Shown: positions 35,941 through 45,129, counted from the stretch's first letter. The stretch: 58,412 nucleotides of DNA from an uncultured Pirellulaceae bacterium (GCA_938010615.1 CALLUY010000121.1:1-58412); one strand, 5' to 3'. Translations and numbers: made by a program. Notes: a model not told the origin generated them from the letters alone.

Positions 35941-38694
35941 CTAAGGCGAGTTGCCTTCAAAATTGGTTCGCTCGATCGTGGTTTCAGAGAATGCCGTCTC
36001 TGCCACTCCGCCGTGATTCAATGCCGTGTTGTTGGTCACGTTTGAATCAGCCAACAACAATTCGCCGGCGTTGAAGATTGCGCCACCACGGCTTCCAGAA
36101 ACATTGGAGTCCAAATCTGAAAACAGAACATTGGCATTCGAATGGATGCTTAAGAAGATCGCGCCGCCCTCTTCTTCGGACCGATTATTCGAAAACACGG
36201 CGTCCTTCACGGTCAGATTTGCTTCAAAGGTTCCGATAGCGCCCCCGCGGGAAATCAATGATTCATCATCTTCATTGATCAGGGCGACATCCACGGCATC
36301 GACGCGGTTACCGATGAACCGTGACCCCTGATCCACAACGATGGAAGGGTTTGAGCCGGCACGCATCCCCGCAATCGCCCCACCAAGCCTCACGCTACGA
36401 TTGTTTTCAAACAAGGAGCTTGAAATCACAACGCTGGCGAGATCTTTCACAAAGATCGCGCCACCAAGACCTGCCGTGGAAACTGTAGGAGCCCGAATCG
36501 CCTCGTTGCCGTAGCTCGGATCCGAACTTCCAAAGGTTAGATTTCGCCCAATGGTCTCGCCAGCAGTCGTCGCAATGGCACCTCCACTGCCGGCAATATT
36601 GCGGGTGTAAGTCACGCTCTCAAGGTTCGTTTCACCTGTCAGGTACATCGCACCGCCAAGTCCAATGCGGACGGAATCAAAAAATTCAGTTTGATTGCGA
36701 TCAAAGACCGAAGCAGAAACGTTCAACGTGCCTTGGGAAAAAACAGCTCCACCAAGGTTGGCCCGATTCAATCTAAAAACCGAAGACCGAATTGTGGCGT
36801 CCCCCAAATTGGAAATCGCACCGCCCCGCGAGATGCTTCCAATCCGAAGATTTGCCCGATTACCTGAAAACATGGTGCCGGTGACCGTGAGGACTCCTTC
36901 ATTGTGAATCGCACCTCCAGATCCAAGATCTACTTCATTTTCGAAACTGGCTGAACCAAAACTGGAATCAGTAATGTTCAATTCGGCTCCACGAGCAACA
37001 TAGATTGCTCCACCGTTTTCTTTGGCAGCGTTAGCGACAAACCGGGATCCCTGAATGTTGACGCTCGAACCACCGGACACAAAAATTGCACCACCGAGTT
37101 CTGAACCATTTCCGGATACGAACTCACTGTCAACGATGGTTGCGTCGTTCCCTCGAACAAACAGAGCCGCCCCACGGTTAGCAAAAAAGTTTTTAAATGA
37201 GACATTTCGCAAATTTAGGTTTGAATCGACTGCTGAAATGGCTCCTCCATTTGCTGTCCGGTTGGAATTGTTTTCGCCCGTCCAAAAGTTCGTTGGAAGT
37301 TCTGGCGCGGAGGAGCTGATTTCCAAACTGCCACCAATGACTGAAAGAACGCCGCCTGAATCGACGGAACTGTTGGAGCGAAATCCAGAGCTGTTCTGAT
37401 TCGTCCGAATGCTCAACTCTGTATTGAAAGCATCAATCGCTCCCCCGCGATGCGTAACGGGAATTCCGAATACTTGGCGTTTGAAAGTGTTCCCTTCAAA
37501 GTCCGGATTGAACACAGAAAGTTTTGCCGTAGCCACCGAAATCGCTCCACCTCGCTCACTGGAGACGTTTTCCAAAAACCGCGAACGAGCCACACCGAAG
37601 CTTCCGTTGACCAGCCTCAGCCCACCGCCCCACTTGGCTTCGTTGGCTTCATAGACGGTATTCTGGTGGGTGCTCATTTGGGAAAATGCAAACACCGCCC
37701 CACCGAATGAAGCGTAATTGTTCTTGAATTCAATTGAGCCGTTTTGCTCCTCAAATTGACCGAGTTCCAACACGCCGGTCGAGTAGATCGCGCCGCCCTT
37801 ACCAATACTATCGGAAACCTGATTCGATTCAAAAGCAGAGTCTTTCACGAGAAGACTCGCTGCGAAACTCGCAATCGCACCACCCGCTCGCGAAGCCCAA
37901 CCGGACCGAAAATTGCTGTCCCAAACCGTCGCATTCGACTCACCCGCGGACGCGATAAATCCGCCTGATCGCGCTGCAGGACTCGATTGGGAATATGAAA
38001 ACTCTGAATTGGCCACGGACAGAAAACGTATGTTGACAGCATTGATCGACCCGCCAAAGCCATTGGAAGAGTTATTGAAGAAACTCGATTCGTTGACTTG
38101 CAACGCTCCATTGGCCGCATGAATAGCCCCGCCACTGCCATTTTGTGACAGCGCTTGGTTGTACTCAAAAGTTGAGTTTTCTATCGAGAGTTGTCCGTCC
38201 GTTTGAAAAATAGCGCCACCGCTAAACCGTGTCGCTTGATTGTTGACAAACGTTGCATTGGCAATCGTCACATCGACACGATCCGCCAGCAAGAGTGATC
38301 CAGCGTGACTGGCAAGGCCGTTTGCAAATGTCATTTCATTAAGTGAAACAGCATCTGTCGTTGCGATTTTGAGATGGCGATGGCTTCCTTGGCCATCAAG
38401 CGTCACGTTTCCTTCGATCGTGACCGCGGAGCTCACAACAAGGGAGCTTTTCAATTCGATCGTTCCACCTTCGATCGTCGGCGAAAACTGAATCACATCG
38501 GCTCCACTTCCCGCAGGAGCGTCTGCAACGGGTTGATCGAGATTGGATGCCAACACTGCTTCTCGTAAGCTCACCAACCCATCGGTTGCTGATACTTCAT
38601 TGTCGATGAGCGTGTCGACAACAATCACCGCGAGCAATCGTCGGTCTTCGAGTGTCTGGTAGTTCTGCCGATTTCGTTTCGATCTGTTTCGCAT
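35941..38694 (-). CDS. Secreted right-handed beta-helix (polymorphic-outer-membrane-protein-like) repeat protein
   Basis: This 917-residue protein opens with a basic stretch and the planctomycete export-type motif TLEDRRLLA (14-22), followed by a CSLREA-like segment (LVSLREAV, 40-47). From about residue 90 to the end it is built from roughly 25-40-residue repeats containing GGAI and FxxN or NxA motifs, the pattern of right-handed beta-helix and Chlamydia Pmp-type passenger domains. It is likely secreted or surface-bound and adhesive. The sequence stops inside a repeat (ERTNFEGNSP) with no dockerin, autotransporter or other anchor domain, so it may be shortened or may rely on another anchor. 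Confidence 0.82.
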   Translation of the reverse strand: MRNRSKRNRQNYQTLEDRRLLAVIVVDTLIDNEVSATDGLVSLREAVLASNLDQPVADAPAGSGADVIQFSPTIEGGTIELKSSLVVSSAVTIEGNVTLDGQGSHRHLKIATTDAVSLNEMTFANGLASHAGSLLLADRVDVTIANATFVNNQATRFSGGAIFQTDGQLSIENSTFEYNQALSQNGSGGAIHAANGALQVNESSFFNNSSNGFGGSINAVNIRFLSVANSEFSYSQSSPAARSGGFIASAGESNATVWDSNFRSGWASRAGGAIASFAASLLVKDSAFESNQVSDSIGKGGAIYSTGVLELGQFEEQNGSIEFKNNYASFGGAVFAFSQMSTHQNTVYEANEAKWGGGLRLVNGSFGVARSRFLENVSSERGGAISVATAKLSVFNPDFEGNTFKRQVFGIPVTHRGGAIDAFNTELSIRTNQNSSGFRSNSSVDSGGVLSVIGGSLEISSSAPELPTNFWTGENNSNRTANGGAISAVDSNLNLRNVSFKNFFANRGAALFVRGNDATIVDSEFVSGNGSELGGAIFVSGGSSVNIQGSRFVANAAKENGGAIYVARGAELNITDSSFGSASFENEVDLGSGGAIHNEGVLTVTGTMFSGNRANLRIGSISRGGAISNLGDATIRSSVFRLNRANLGGAVFSQGTLNVSASVFDRNQTEFFDSVRIGLGGAMYLTGETNLESVTYTRNIAGSGGAIATTAGETIGRNLTFGSSDPSYGNEAIRAPTVSTAGLGGAIFVKDLASVVISSSLFENNRSVRLGGAIAGMRAGSNPSIVVDQGSRFIGNRVDAVDVALINEDDESLISRGGAIGTFEANLTVKDAVFSNNRSEEEGGAIFLSIHSNANVLFSDLDSNVSGSRGGAIFNAGELLLADSNVTNNTALNHGGVAETAFSETTIERTNFEGNSP

Positions 38695-39151
38695 GCCATT
38701 TCCAACGGGAGTCTGTCACTTTTTAATGATCGACAAATGCGACACCGACAATTGAACAAGCTGAGATTCGACGGCAAATTCCTATTTCAAAGGATGGTTT
38801 TCGGGCGAACTGGACGTAACGGCGTCGATTTTGGGCTGGCTTTTGTGCCTAACCCTTACAGCCTGGCTTTGGAAATATGGCTCGCGAAGATCACGATTTC
38901 AGATTGCGGAACCAATCAAGAGAGTCGAGGCACAACGCAATGCCAGAAAGTTTCGACGATTCCGCCGCGACCAATGCGGTGCCATAAGGCCTGCGGATTA
39001 AATCCAATCCCAGCACGACGCGCAAGTTTTTAGTTTGGGGACTACTAATCGGGCGCTGGTCAGACATGCCTTTTAATTGGTGGTCATCTGTGTGAATCTT
39101 CGGGTTGTTGCCATAATGGACGTTCAAAATTGAAATCAACATAGGCTCTTC
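38695..39151. other. intergenic region between divergent genes
   Basis: The 457 bases separate the beta-helix gene (-) from the YkgJ-type gene (+). No supported frame, tRNA or repeat is visible. It should contain both promoters. Confidence 0.35.
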
Positions 39152-40189
39152 ATGCTCGAACGCTCAATAACTCATCGCTACGACGACCCAGTCGATCTGA
39201 TTTGGATCCACGCCGCTGCGGACCTTGGGCTAAAAGTTGTTCGGTCGGCTGATGCGTATGCGGCTTACGATGGCAACGGAACTTTGACCATCTGCGATGC
39301 TACGCACTTCGACGCCGACGACTGCTTGGCACAGATGATCTTTCATGAGATCTGCCACTGGCTGGTGGCCGGCCGACGTGGCTTCAAGATGGAAGACTGG
39401 GGCCTTTCCAACCTCGACGATAGCGATCTAGTTTACGAGTACGCCGCCATTCGCGTACAAGCAGCACTCTCACGCCCCTACGGCTTACGATCGTTCATGG
39501 CGGTGACGACCGACTGGCGGCCGTACTGGGACTCGTTGCCAGAAAACCCACTGCTTGATGGAAACGATCCGGCAATCACGCTTGCTCAAGACGCTCATTT
39601 TCTCTCGCGGCGGGAACCATTCGAAGCCGTGCTCAAGCGTGCTCTTTCTGCGACGGCAACGATCGCTGATGCGGTTCGAGATTCTTCGGAGCAAAATTCG
39701 CTCTGGAAAACGACCATCGCTCGCCATCGTTTGGGCTCACTCATCCCCGAAGCCAGCGATTTAAAATGCGGCGATTGTGCGTGGGCCGTTTCAGAAGAAT
39801 CCAAGTTGGTTTGTCTCCAGCATAAGGAGTTCGAAGAAGCCGCTCCTGCGATCGAAGCCAATGAACAAGCCTGTGAAAAATGGGAAACAAAGTTCACCAT
39901 CGAAGACTGCGGTTCCTGCGGCGCGTGTTGCCGTGAAGGATTCGATCTCTTGACCGTCGCTGAAGATGATTCGTTCAAAAAGCTGCATCCGGAATTGGTG
40001 CAACTTCGCGACGATGGGACTCATTGCGTGCCGCGACCCGACGGCGTTTGCGTGGCACTGGACGGCGATGGCGACGAATCTCCTTATCGCTGTCGGCACT
40101 ATGAAGATCGACCGAAGAATTGTGGTTTGTTCGAAGTCGGCGGCGATGGCTGTCTGCAAGCAAGGCGTCGCGTTGGACTCAGCCGTTAA
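39152..40189 (+). CDS. HExxH-containing protein fused to YkgJ-type cysteine cluster
   Basis: The 345-residue protein has two parts. Residues about 1-190 contain H65-E66-I67-C68-H69, a zinc metallopeptidase-like HExxH in MIFHEICHWLVAGRRGFKMEDWGL. Residues about 200-345 are cysteine-rich: C206 and C209, then CGSCGACC at 253-260 (the YkgJ/CxxCxxCC cluster), and further cysteines in YRCRHYEDRPKNCGLFE and GDGCLQARRRVGLS. YkgJ clusters are thought to bind zinc or iron. The combination suggests a metal-handling or peptidase role, but no function is established. The start follows an AGG sequence about nine bases upstream. Confidence 0.72.
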   Translation: MLERSITHRYDDPVDLIWIHAAADLGLKVVRSADAYAAYDGNGTLTICDATHFDADDCLAQMIFHEICHWLVAGRRGFKMEDWGLSNLDDSDLVYEYAAIRVQAALSRPYGLRSFMAVTTDWRPYWDSLPENPLLDGNDPAITLAQDAHFLSRREPFEAVLKRALSATATIADAVRDSSEQNSLWKTTIARHRLGSLIPEASDLKCGDCAWAVSEESKLVCLQHKEFEEAAPAIEANEQACEKWETKFTIEDCGSCGACCREGFDLLTVAEDDSFKKLHPELVQLRDDGTHCVPRPDGVCVALDGDGDESPYRCRHYEDRPKNCGLFEVGGDGCLQARRRVGLSR

Positions 40190-40242
40190 TTTCAAACTTC
40201 TTCGAAAGTCTAGTGGTGCATTCAGCCTAAAATGAATCGTTC

Positions 40243-40286
40243 GAAGTACCGCCTTCAGGCGGAATTCCGGCTAAAGCCAGCACTAC
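40243..40286. repeat. double palindrome repeat GAAGTACCGCC...AGCACTAC
   Basis: Two adjacent hairpins, CCGCCTTCAGGCGG (40249-40262) and CCGGCTAAAGCCAG (40267-40280, one mismatch), are framed by GAAGTA and CACTAC. It lies between converging genes and ends 12 bases before the selenoprotein gene stop. It may act as a terminator-like structure but has no T run. Confidence 0.75.
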
Positions 40287-40297
40287 AAACTGGGCAA

Positions 40298-41476
40298 CTA
40301 CTCCGCGGACTGGTAGTAGCCTTCGATCCAACCTTTCGCCCCGTGCGGAATCGCTTGGTTCTGTCTCTTGGTTGGATCAACGATCGTAAACGTGATTGCC
40401 AGCGGAAACTTTCCTTTCGGGCCCGCCCCGGTGTGCGGACCGTCGCCCCAGAACATTCCTTCGGCGGCCATATCAAATCGCGTCACTTCATCACCATCGA
40501 CTTCGATGTGACCGCAGAAGTTCGCCTCGTAGCCTCGCCTACCGTCTTCAGTCGAAAGTTTGACGGATCCTTCGATTACTCCATCGGTAACCTTCATTGA
40601 CAGCTCCTGAATTTCTTCGACGGTCCAACGCGGAGGTTCGCCACGCGTGTTGTCGATGAAATGAAAGCGAGCGATTCGTTTGGCGATCGCCTCGGGGACG
40701 CTTCCATTTGATTCGAAGGCTTTGATCAATGCAGCTTTTTCGCTTGCTTGAATCCAGAACGTGTCTTGCCCGATCGACTTTTGAAATGAAGTTTCGTGCA
40801 TGTTTTTCGGCTCCTCATAGCCGCTGAGAATTTTTGAATACACACGAAAGACCAATCCTCCGTTCGGTGGAACGATATTGAATCGCGCGTCGGGAGCCCC
40901 CGGATCAATCGCTTGGACGTCGGCGTTGGCTTCCTGATCAAATTCGCTCAATGCCTTTCGCATCATTTCTTTAACGCGATCCACATCGATGTGATTTCCA
41001 TTGAACCCCAGCAGTTTGCCACTGGCATCGCAGGCGTAGTGGCCTTGGGTCGTATGTTCGAAATCATTTCGCGGTCCTTGACCAGCGACCTTCCGATAGT
41101 ACTCACCTTTGGCATCTTTTTGCCGACGCTCGTACCATTGGTCAATCGCGACGGGAACAAAATCATCTTTCAGCATTTTGACGATTTCAGGATCGATAAA
41201 AGTCGACTCACGGTCAACGATTCCATTGTTTCACGTACAGCCCAACGGATGGCCGTCCATCGACCAGATGAAGATCGGCTTTTTCTCTTCGATCGCCACC
41301 TTTTGAGCACTCAACAGATCCAGATGCCAGTCGACCAAACTCGCATTCTCTGCGGGCACGATTGACTTCATCAGCTCTTGAAACCGATCCTCCGTTAGCT
41401 TCGTTTGAGCATTTGCCACGACGGCGAACTGCGAACAGGTGAGCAGCGCAACGAATGCAAAAAACAACTTGGACAT
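40298..41476 (-). CDS. Secreted thioredoxin-like selenoprotein (in-frame TGA at 41231-41233)
   Basis: Read through one TGA, this is a single 392-residue protein. The first 81 codons give a signal peptide (MSKLFFAFVALLTCSQFAVVANAQ). A thioredoxin-like stretch follows: LSAQKVAIEEKKPIFIWSMD, then GHPLGCT. Codon 82 is TGA. Translation then continues in the same frame with NNGIVDRESTFIDPEIV, KMLKDDFVPVAIDQWYERRQ and about 270 further residues without another stop. The strand layout after the TGA (hydrophobic FVPVAID following the active-site helix) fits a thioredoxin fold with C80-T81-U82 as a CxU redox site. A SECIS-like hairpin follows the TGA, and selB is in this window. The C-terminal 250 residues are unfamiliar. 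The start has GGAAATA upstream. A nonsense mutation is the alternative, but conservation of coding quality after the TGA argues against it. Confidence 0.82.
41202..41218 (-). promoter_or_regulatory. candidate bacterial SECIS stem-loop
   Basis: On the minus strand, 12 bases after the TGA, GTTGACCGTGAGTCGAC forms a six-base-pair stem (GTTGAC with GTCGAC, one G-U pair) and a five-base CGTGA loop. In Escherichia coli fdhF the upper SECIS hairpin is also 17 bases and starts 11 bases after UGA, with a GU in the loop; here the loop also contains GU. An outer GGA/TCC pair may extend the stem. The identity is inferred from geometry. Confidence 0.65.
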
Positions 41477-41583
41477 GGCTTATTTCCGAAAATAGTTGGC
41501 GTGTGAAATCGACAAACTGAGTTCTAAAGCGGTTCCTCAAGTATAACAAAGCCAGACGAGTAAGCGATCAAGGCAATAGCGAC

Positions 41584-42483
41584 ATGAACGATTCAAGAAA
41601 TTTCCGTTGGCGAGTAGGCGGACTTGGCGAATTACTGTGGGACGTCTTTCCAACGCATCGTTGCTTAGGCGGCGCTCCGGCTAACTTCGCGTCTCATGCC
41701 GCGGCTTTGGGAGCCGACGCATTTCTGATAACCGCCGTTGGAAACGATGAACTTGGACGATTGGCAACGGCGGAACTAAGCAAACTAACGATCGACACGA
41801 CTCATGTCTCAATCAACACACACCCGACAGGATACGTTCAAGTTCAATTGGCCGATGGTGAGCCCGAGTACGATATTGCCAGCGATGTTGCATGGGATTT
41901 CTGCGATTGGAATTCGGTACTCGAACCTTTCGCGCAAACGATCGACGCGGTTTGTTTTGGCACACTCTTTCAACGATCCCGCGCCAGCCGCGAAACGACC
42001 AAACGGTTTCTTTCGGCGACACCGAAGAGCTGCCTCCGAGTCTTCGATGTAAATCTGCGTCAAGATTTCTATTCCGATGACCTCATCGTTGATTCACTGA
42101 AGCTTGCCAACGTCTTGAAGATCAACCGTGCCGAACTGCCTATCGTTCTGCGAGCCGCTGGAATGTCTGTCCATGATGAGAACTCGATTGATTCGTTGCT
42201 CGAAAAATTTGATTTGAAATTGATTGCTTTGACCCTTGGAGCAGAGGGGTCGCTCTTGGTGACGCAGGATGAAAGGAACACTTGCGACGCCCCGAAAGTC
42301 GAAGCCGTCGATACCGTCGGAGCAGGAGATTCCTTTACGGCCTGCATCGTCGCGGGAATGCTCCGCGGCATGGAGCTTTCGACCATCAATACACTGGCCA
42401 ACGAGATTGCAGCACAAGTTTGCCGGCGATCTGGAGCCGGGCCAGCGGTCAGCGACCAATTTCTTGACTCGTTTAAGTCGTGA
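41584..42483 (+). CDS. PfkB-family carbohydrate kinase (fructokinase-like)
   Basis: The 299-residue kinase phosphorylates a sugar or nucleoside. The N-terminal GELLWDVFPT, then LGGAPANFASHAAALG, is the fructokinase-type start of PfkB enzymes. The C-terminal DTVGAGDSFTA (243-253) carries the anion hole and the catalytic base D249. Fructose is the best guess because of the GE(L)xWD motif, but the substrate needs assay. It is divergent from the selenoprotein gene across 107 bases and is followed 69 bases later by a secreted beta-propeller gene on the same strand. Confidence 0.87.
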   Translation: MNDSRNFRWRVGGLGELLWDVFPTHRCLGGAPANFASHAAALGADAFLITAVGNDELGRLATAELSKLTIDTTHVSINTHPTGYVQVQLADGEPEYDIASDVAWDFCDWNSVLEPFAQTIDAVCFGTLFQRSRASRETTKRFLSATPKSCLRVFDVNLRQDFYSDDLIVDSLKLANVLKINRAELPIVLRAAGMSVHDENSIDSLLEKFDLKLIALTLGAEGSLLVTQDERNTCDAPKVEAVDTVGAGDSFTACIVAGMLRGMELSTINTLANEIAAQVCRRSGAGPAVSDQFLDSFKS

Positions 42484-42552
42484 GCTGCTGAATTCGTCGG
42501 AAGATTCGGTTATCTTTACATTAGATTCTAAATTTCTTAACCGGGAAAAATT

Positions 42553-43566
42553 ATGAAGCCACCTTTTCTGTCACTGGCCATCGCAAGCCTAGTCATTTCG
42601 CTAACATCCGCGTCCGCTCAAGACGCCGAAAAAATTCAACGCGTGCGAATGGGCTGTGGAATCATGACCTTCGACACCGTTCCCGGCTGGGGAATGCGAC
42701 CAGATGGAAACTCGCCGCTTGGAGCCACACACGGCGGCGTCGTGGTTGATTCCAAGGGTCACATCTACACAAGCGCTCAACAAGGCGTGTTTGTATTCAC
42801 TCCTGAAGGCGAAGTTGTGCAATCTTATTTGGGCAAAGATTTCACCAATTTACATGACATCGAAATTCGCACCGAAGACGGAGTCGAATACATCTACGGG
42901 GCTCGCAACAACGCGGAAGAGGCAATCAAATTCAAAGCTCATGGCGGCGAAGTCGTTTTGCGATTGCCGTTCCCAGAGGAATCAGGCGTCGAAAAACCCA
43001 AAGTCTACCGGCCGACGGCCGTTACCGTCGCCAAAAATGGAGACATCTACGTGGCCGACGGCTACGCCAGTAATCTGATCTTTCGATTCGACAAAACGGG
43101 CAAGTATCTCAGCCACTTCGGTGAAAAGGGCAACGGACTAAAACAGTTCAACACCTGCCACGGCATGACGCTGGATACCCGTTACGAAAAACCTCGGCTG
43201 CTAATTTGCGACCGCAACCATCAGCCCAAGGGACGCTTAGTCCACTACGACCTCGAAGGAAACTTTATCGAAGAAGTCATTACCGGACTTGGCATGCCAA
43301 CTTCGGTCGCGATTCAAGGCGACTACGTTTCTGTTCCCGATCTTCATGGTCGCGTCGTGATTCTTGACAAAAGCAACACGATCATTGCCGTGCTGGGTCA
43401 CAACTCGGATCCGAAACAACGGAAGAATTTCAAAGTCGAACAAAAGGATTGGATCGAAGGCGTCTTCAGCGGAACGCATGGTTCCTACTGGGACAAAGAC
43501 GGCAACCTTTACGTTCAGGATTGGAACGTTTCGGGCCGTCTGATGAAATTGGTTCGCGTGAAGTAA
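42553..43566 (+). CDS. Secreted NHL-type six-bladed beta-propeller protein
   Basis: The 337-residue protein has a signal peptide ending near ASAQ (residue 23). Repeated blade motifs follow: GVVVDSKGHIYTS, TAVTVAKNGDIYVADGY, GMTLDTRYEKPRLLICDR and GSYWDKDGNLYVQDWN. These are NHL/SMP-30-like blades used in binding or in lactonase and lyase enzymes. The segment RFDKTGKYLSHFGEKGNGLKQFNTCHGM is typical of planctomycete homologues annotated only by repeat. No catalytic residues can be assigned. GGGAAAAATT precedes the ATG. It may be cotranscribed with the PfkB kinase. Confidence 0.82.
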   Translation: MKPPFLSLAIASLVISLTSASAQDAEKIQRVRMGCGIMTFDTVPGWGMRPDGNSPLGATHGGVVVDSKGHIYTSAQQGVFVFTPEGEVVQSYLGKDFTNLHDIEIRTEDGVEYIYGARNNAEEAIKFKAHGGEVVLRLPFPEESGVEKPKVYRPTAVTVAKNGDIYVADGYASNLIFRFDKTGKYLSHFGEKGNGLKQFNTCHGMTLDTRYEKPRLLICDRNHQPKGRLVHYDLEGNFIEEVITGLGMPTSVAIQGDYVSVPDLHGRVVILDKSNTIIAVLGHNSDPKQRKNFKVEQKDWIEGVFSGTHGSYWDKDGNLYVQDWNVSGRLMKLVRVK

Positions 43567-43624
43567 CAAAACTCGACCAGCGCACACCAACACAAGCCCA
43601 AAGCACAGCGAGTGCAAATCCTGA

Positions 43625-43898
43625 CCCGAAGCGTAAGCTTTGAAGTTGCACACATTTTTATTCCGAAGGAATTTCAGCCATTAGCCGGAGGTCGAGCGTA
43701 GCGACCACCTCCGGAAACCCTAAGGATGCACGATTCGATCCTGAAGGGATCGCAGCAAACGCTCGCTGTGATCCCTTCGGGATCATGTTTGCTTTCGACC
43801 GATCCGTCCGGTGATGGCGCTGCGCTTATCACCGGCTAATAGCTTGAATCCCTTCGGGATGGACCGATATCGTGCAACTTCAAAGCTTGCGCTTCGGG
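43625..43898. repeat. TIR-bounded palindromic element, copy 2 (complete)
   Basis: This is the best-preserved copy. The 27-base left terminus (43625-43651, ending TTTGAAGTTGCAC) and the right terminus (43872-43898, starting GTGCAACTTCAAA) are inverted with one mismatch. The interior is nearly the same as 32361-32613, with hairpins from GGAGGTCGAGCGTAGCGACC and GATCCCTTCGGGATC-type repeats. No protein is encoded. The 43567-43926 gap holds nothing else. Confidence 0.9.
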
Positions 43899-43926
43899 CT
43901 TGTATTGTGTTCGATTGACCAGTGAC

Positions 43927-45027
43927 TCAACCCGTACAGTCGCTTCCCTTGGCTTTGTGCATTCGCCCGTCAGGATGCGTTCCGGGGCCGTCCACCGAAT
44001 AGAACTTCTCGATCGCCGTTTCCCAATCGCTTCGCTGTTTAACTTTCACGAAGGCACTGCGAACTTCGTTGTGTAGCGGATGCAAGATCGAATACTTGAT
44101 GCCGAACTTTCGCATCAACTTCCCGACTCTCTCTTCGCCGTAAAGCGATTCGGCCAAACGGTAGTGTTCCAGCAAAATCTCTCGCTGTTCGTGAAGCGTT
44201 GGAGGGTCCGGCAGCGGCTTGCCGTCCGCAATGGCGCGAGTCTGCTGGAAAATCCAAGGGTTTCCGATGGCTCCCCTAGCGACCGTCACACCATCGACGC
44301 CGGTCTGAGCAATCATGTCCAAGCAAGCTTGGGGTGTGAACAAGTCTCCTGAACCCAGCAGGATCTTGTCGCCAAGATGTTGCTTCAACTCTCTGAGAAA
44401 TTCCCAACGGCTTGGTCCAACGTAACGTTGTTTCACCGTGCGGCCGTGGACGGTCACTCCGGCGATCCCGATCTCAAACGCCCCATCAAGGATCTCATAA
44501 AACTGGTCGCGGCTTTCCTGAGTGTCATCGATTCCTCGACGCATTTTCACTGTGACAGGAATCTCGGCAGGAACATTGTCGCGAGTCCGTTTGATGATTT
44601 CTAGCGCTACCTTCGGTTGGCTAAGGTGAAAGCCGCCGCGGCAACGCCCGAGCACTTTCTTGACCGGGCAACCGAAGTTAATGTCGATGATGTCGAAGCC
44701 GGCTTGGACCAGCTTCATGGCTCCAGCAGCAAACTGTTCCGGTTCCGCTCCCATGAGCTGTCCGCCGACAGGATGCTCTTCGTCCGAGATGTGCAAGAAG
44801 TGGCTGGTCCGTTTACGCTCTTTCAATTTCACCAGAAACTCGTCCAGCATCACTTCGCAAACGGTGTAGGGAGCCCCGAGCCGTCTGGCGATGACTCGCA
44901 TTGGCCAGTCGCTATAGCCAGAAAGCGCGGCTTGCACGACAGGAAAGCCAATTTCCAGATTGCCAATTTTCAGGGGTTTCAGGTCAGTTTTTGATTCAGC
45001 GGTCGACACGCGTTCGATGACAGCCAA
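43927..45027 (-). CDS. tRNA-dihydrouridine synthase
   Basis: The 366-residue flavoenzyme reduces uridine to dihydrouridine in tRNA. It has the FMN-binding barrel start (PVVQAALSGYSDWPMRVIARRLG) and the catalytic cysteine C120 in INFGCPVKKVLGR. The RNA- and flavin-binding segments VTVKMRRG and VTVHGRTVKQRY follow, then the C-terminal GVTVARGAIGNPWIF. It resembles the DusB branch. The active-site loop reads GRCRGGFHL, whereas bacterial DusB usually has a small Gly/Ser/Leu-rich stretch there, a mild oddity. A DUF2726 gene diverges 102 bases away. Confidence 0.92.
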   Translation of the reverse strand: MAVIERVSTAESKTDLKPLKIGNLEIGFPVVQAALSGYSDWPMRVIARRLGAPYTVCEVMLDEFLVKLKERKRTSHFLHISDEEHPVGGQLMGAEPEQFAAGAMKLVQAGFDIIDINFGCPVKKVLGRCRGGFHLSQPKVALEIIKRTRDNVPAEIPVTVKMRRGIDDTQESRDQFYEILDGAFEIGIAGVTVHGRTVKQRYVGPSRWEFLRELKQHLGDKILLGSGDLFTPQACLDMIAQTGVDGVTVARGAIGNPWIFQQTRAIADGKPLPDPPTLHEQREILLEHYRLAESLYGEERVGKLMRKFGIKYSILHPLHNEVRSAFVKVKQRSDWETAIEKFYSVDGPGTHPDGRMHKAKGSDCTG

Positions 45028-45129
45028 GTTGGTCTGTCTTGAGTGGAAAATATCGGATAGAAAACGATGTGAGAAATCATCTTAACAGTACCAGACGATT
45101 CTTCGAGAGCTACGTTCGCGAAATATTAA

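Noticed and set aside
36026-37968. long plus-strand frames opposite the beta-helix gene
   Set aside because: They mirror the repetitive coding strand (for example Pro/Ala-rich APP repeats as the antisense of GGA) and lack ribosome binding sites.
41231-41476. 81-residue secreted protein as a separate gene or pseudogene
   Set aside because: The downstream 292-residue frame is in register and continues a thioredoxin-like fold after the single TGA, with a SECIS-like hairpin and selB nearby, so I treat both as one gene.
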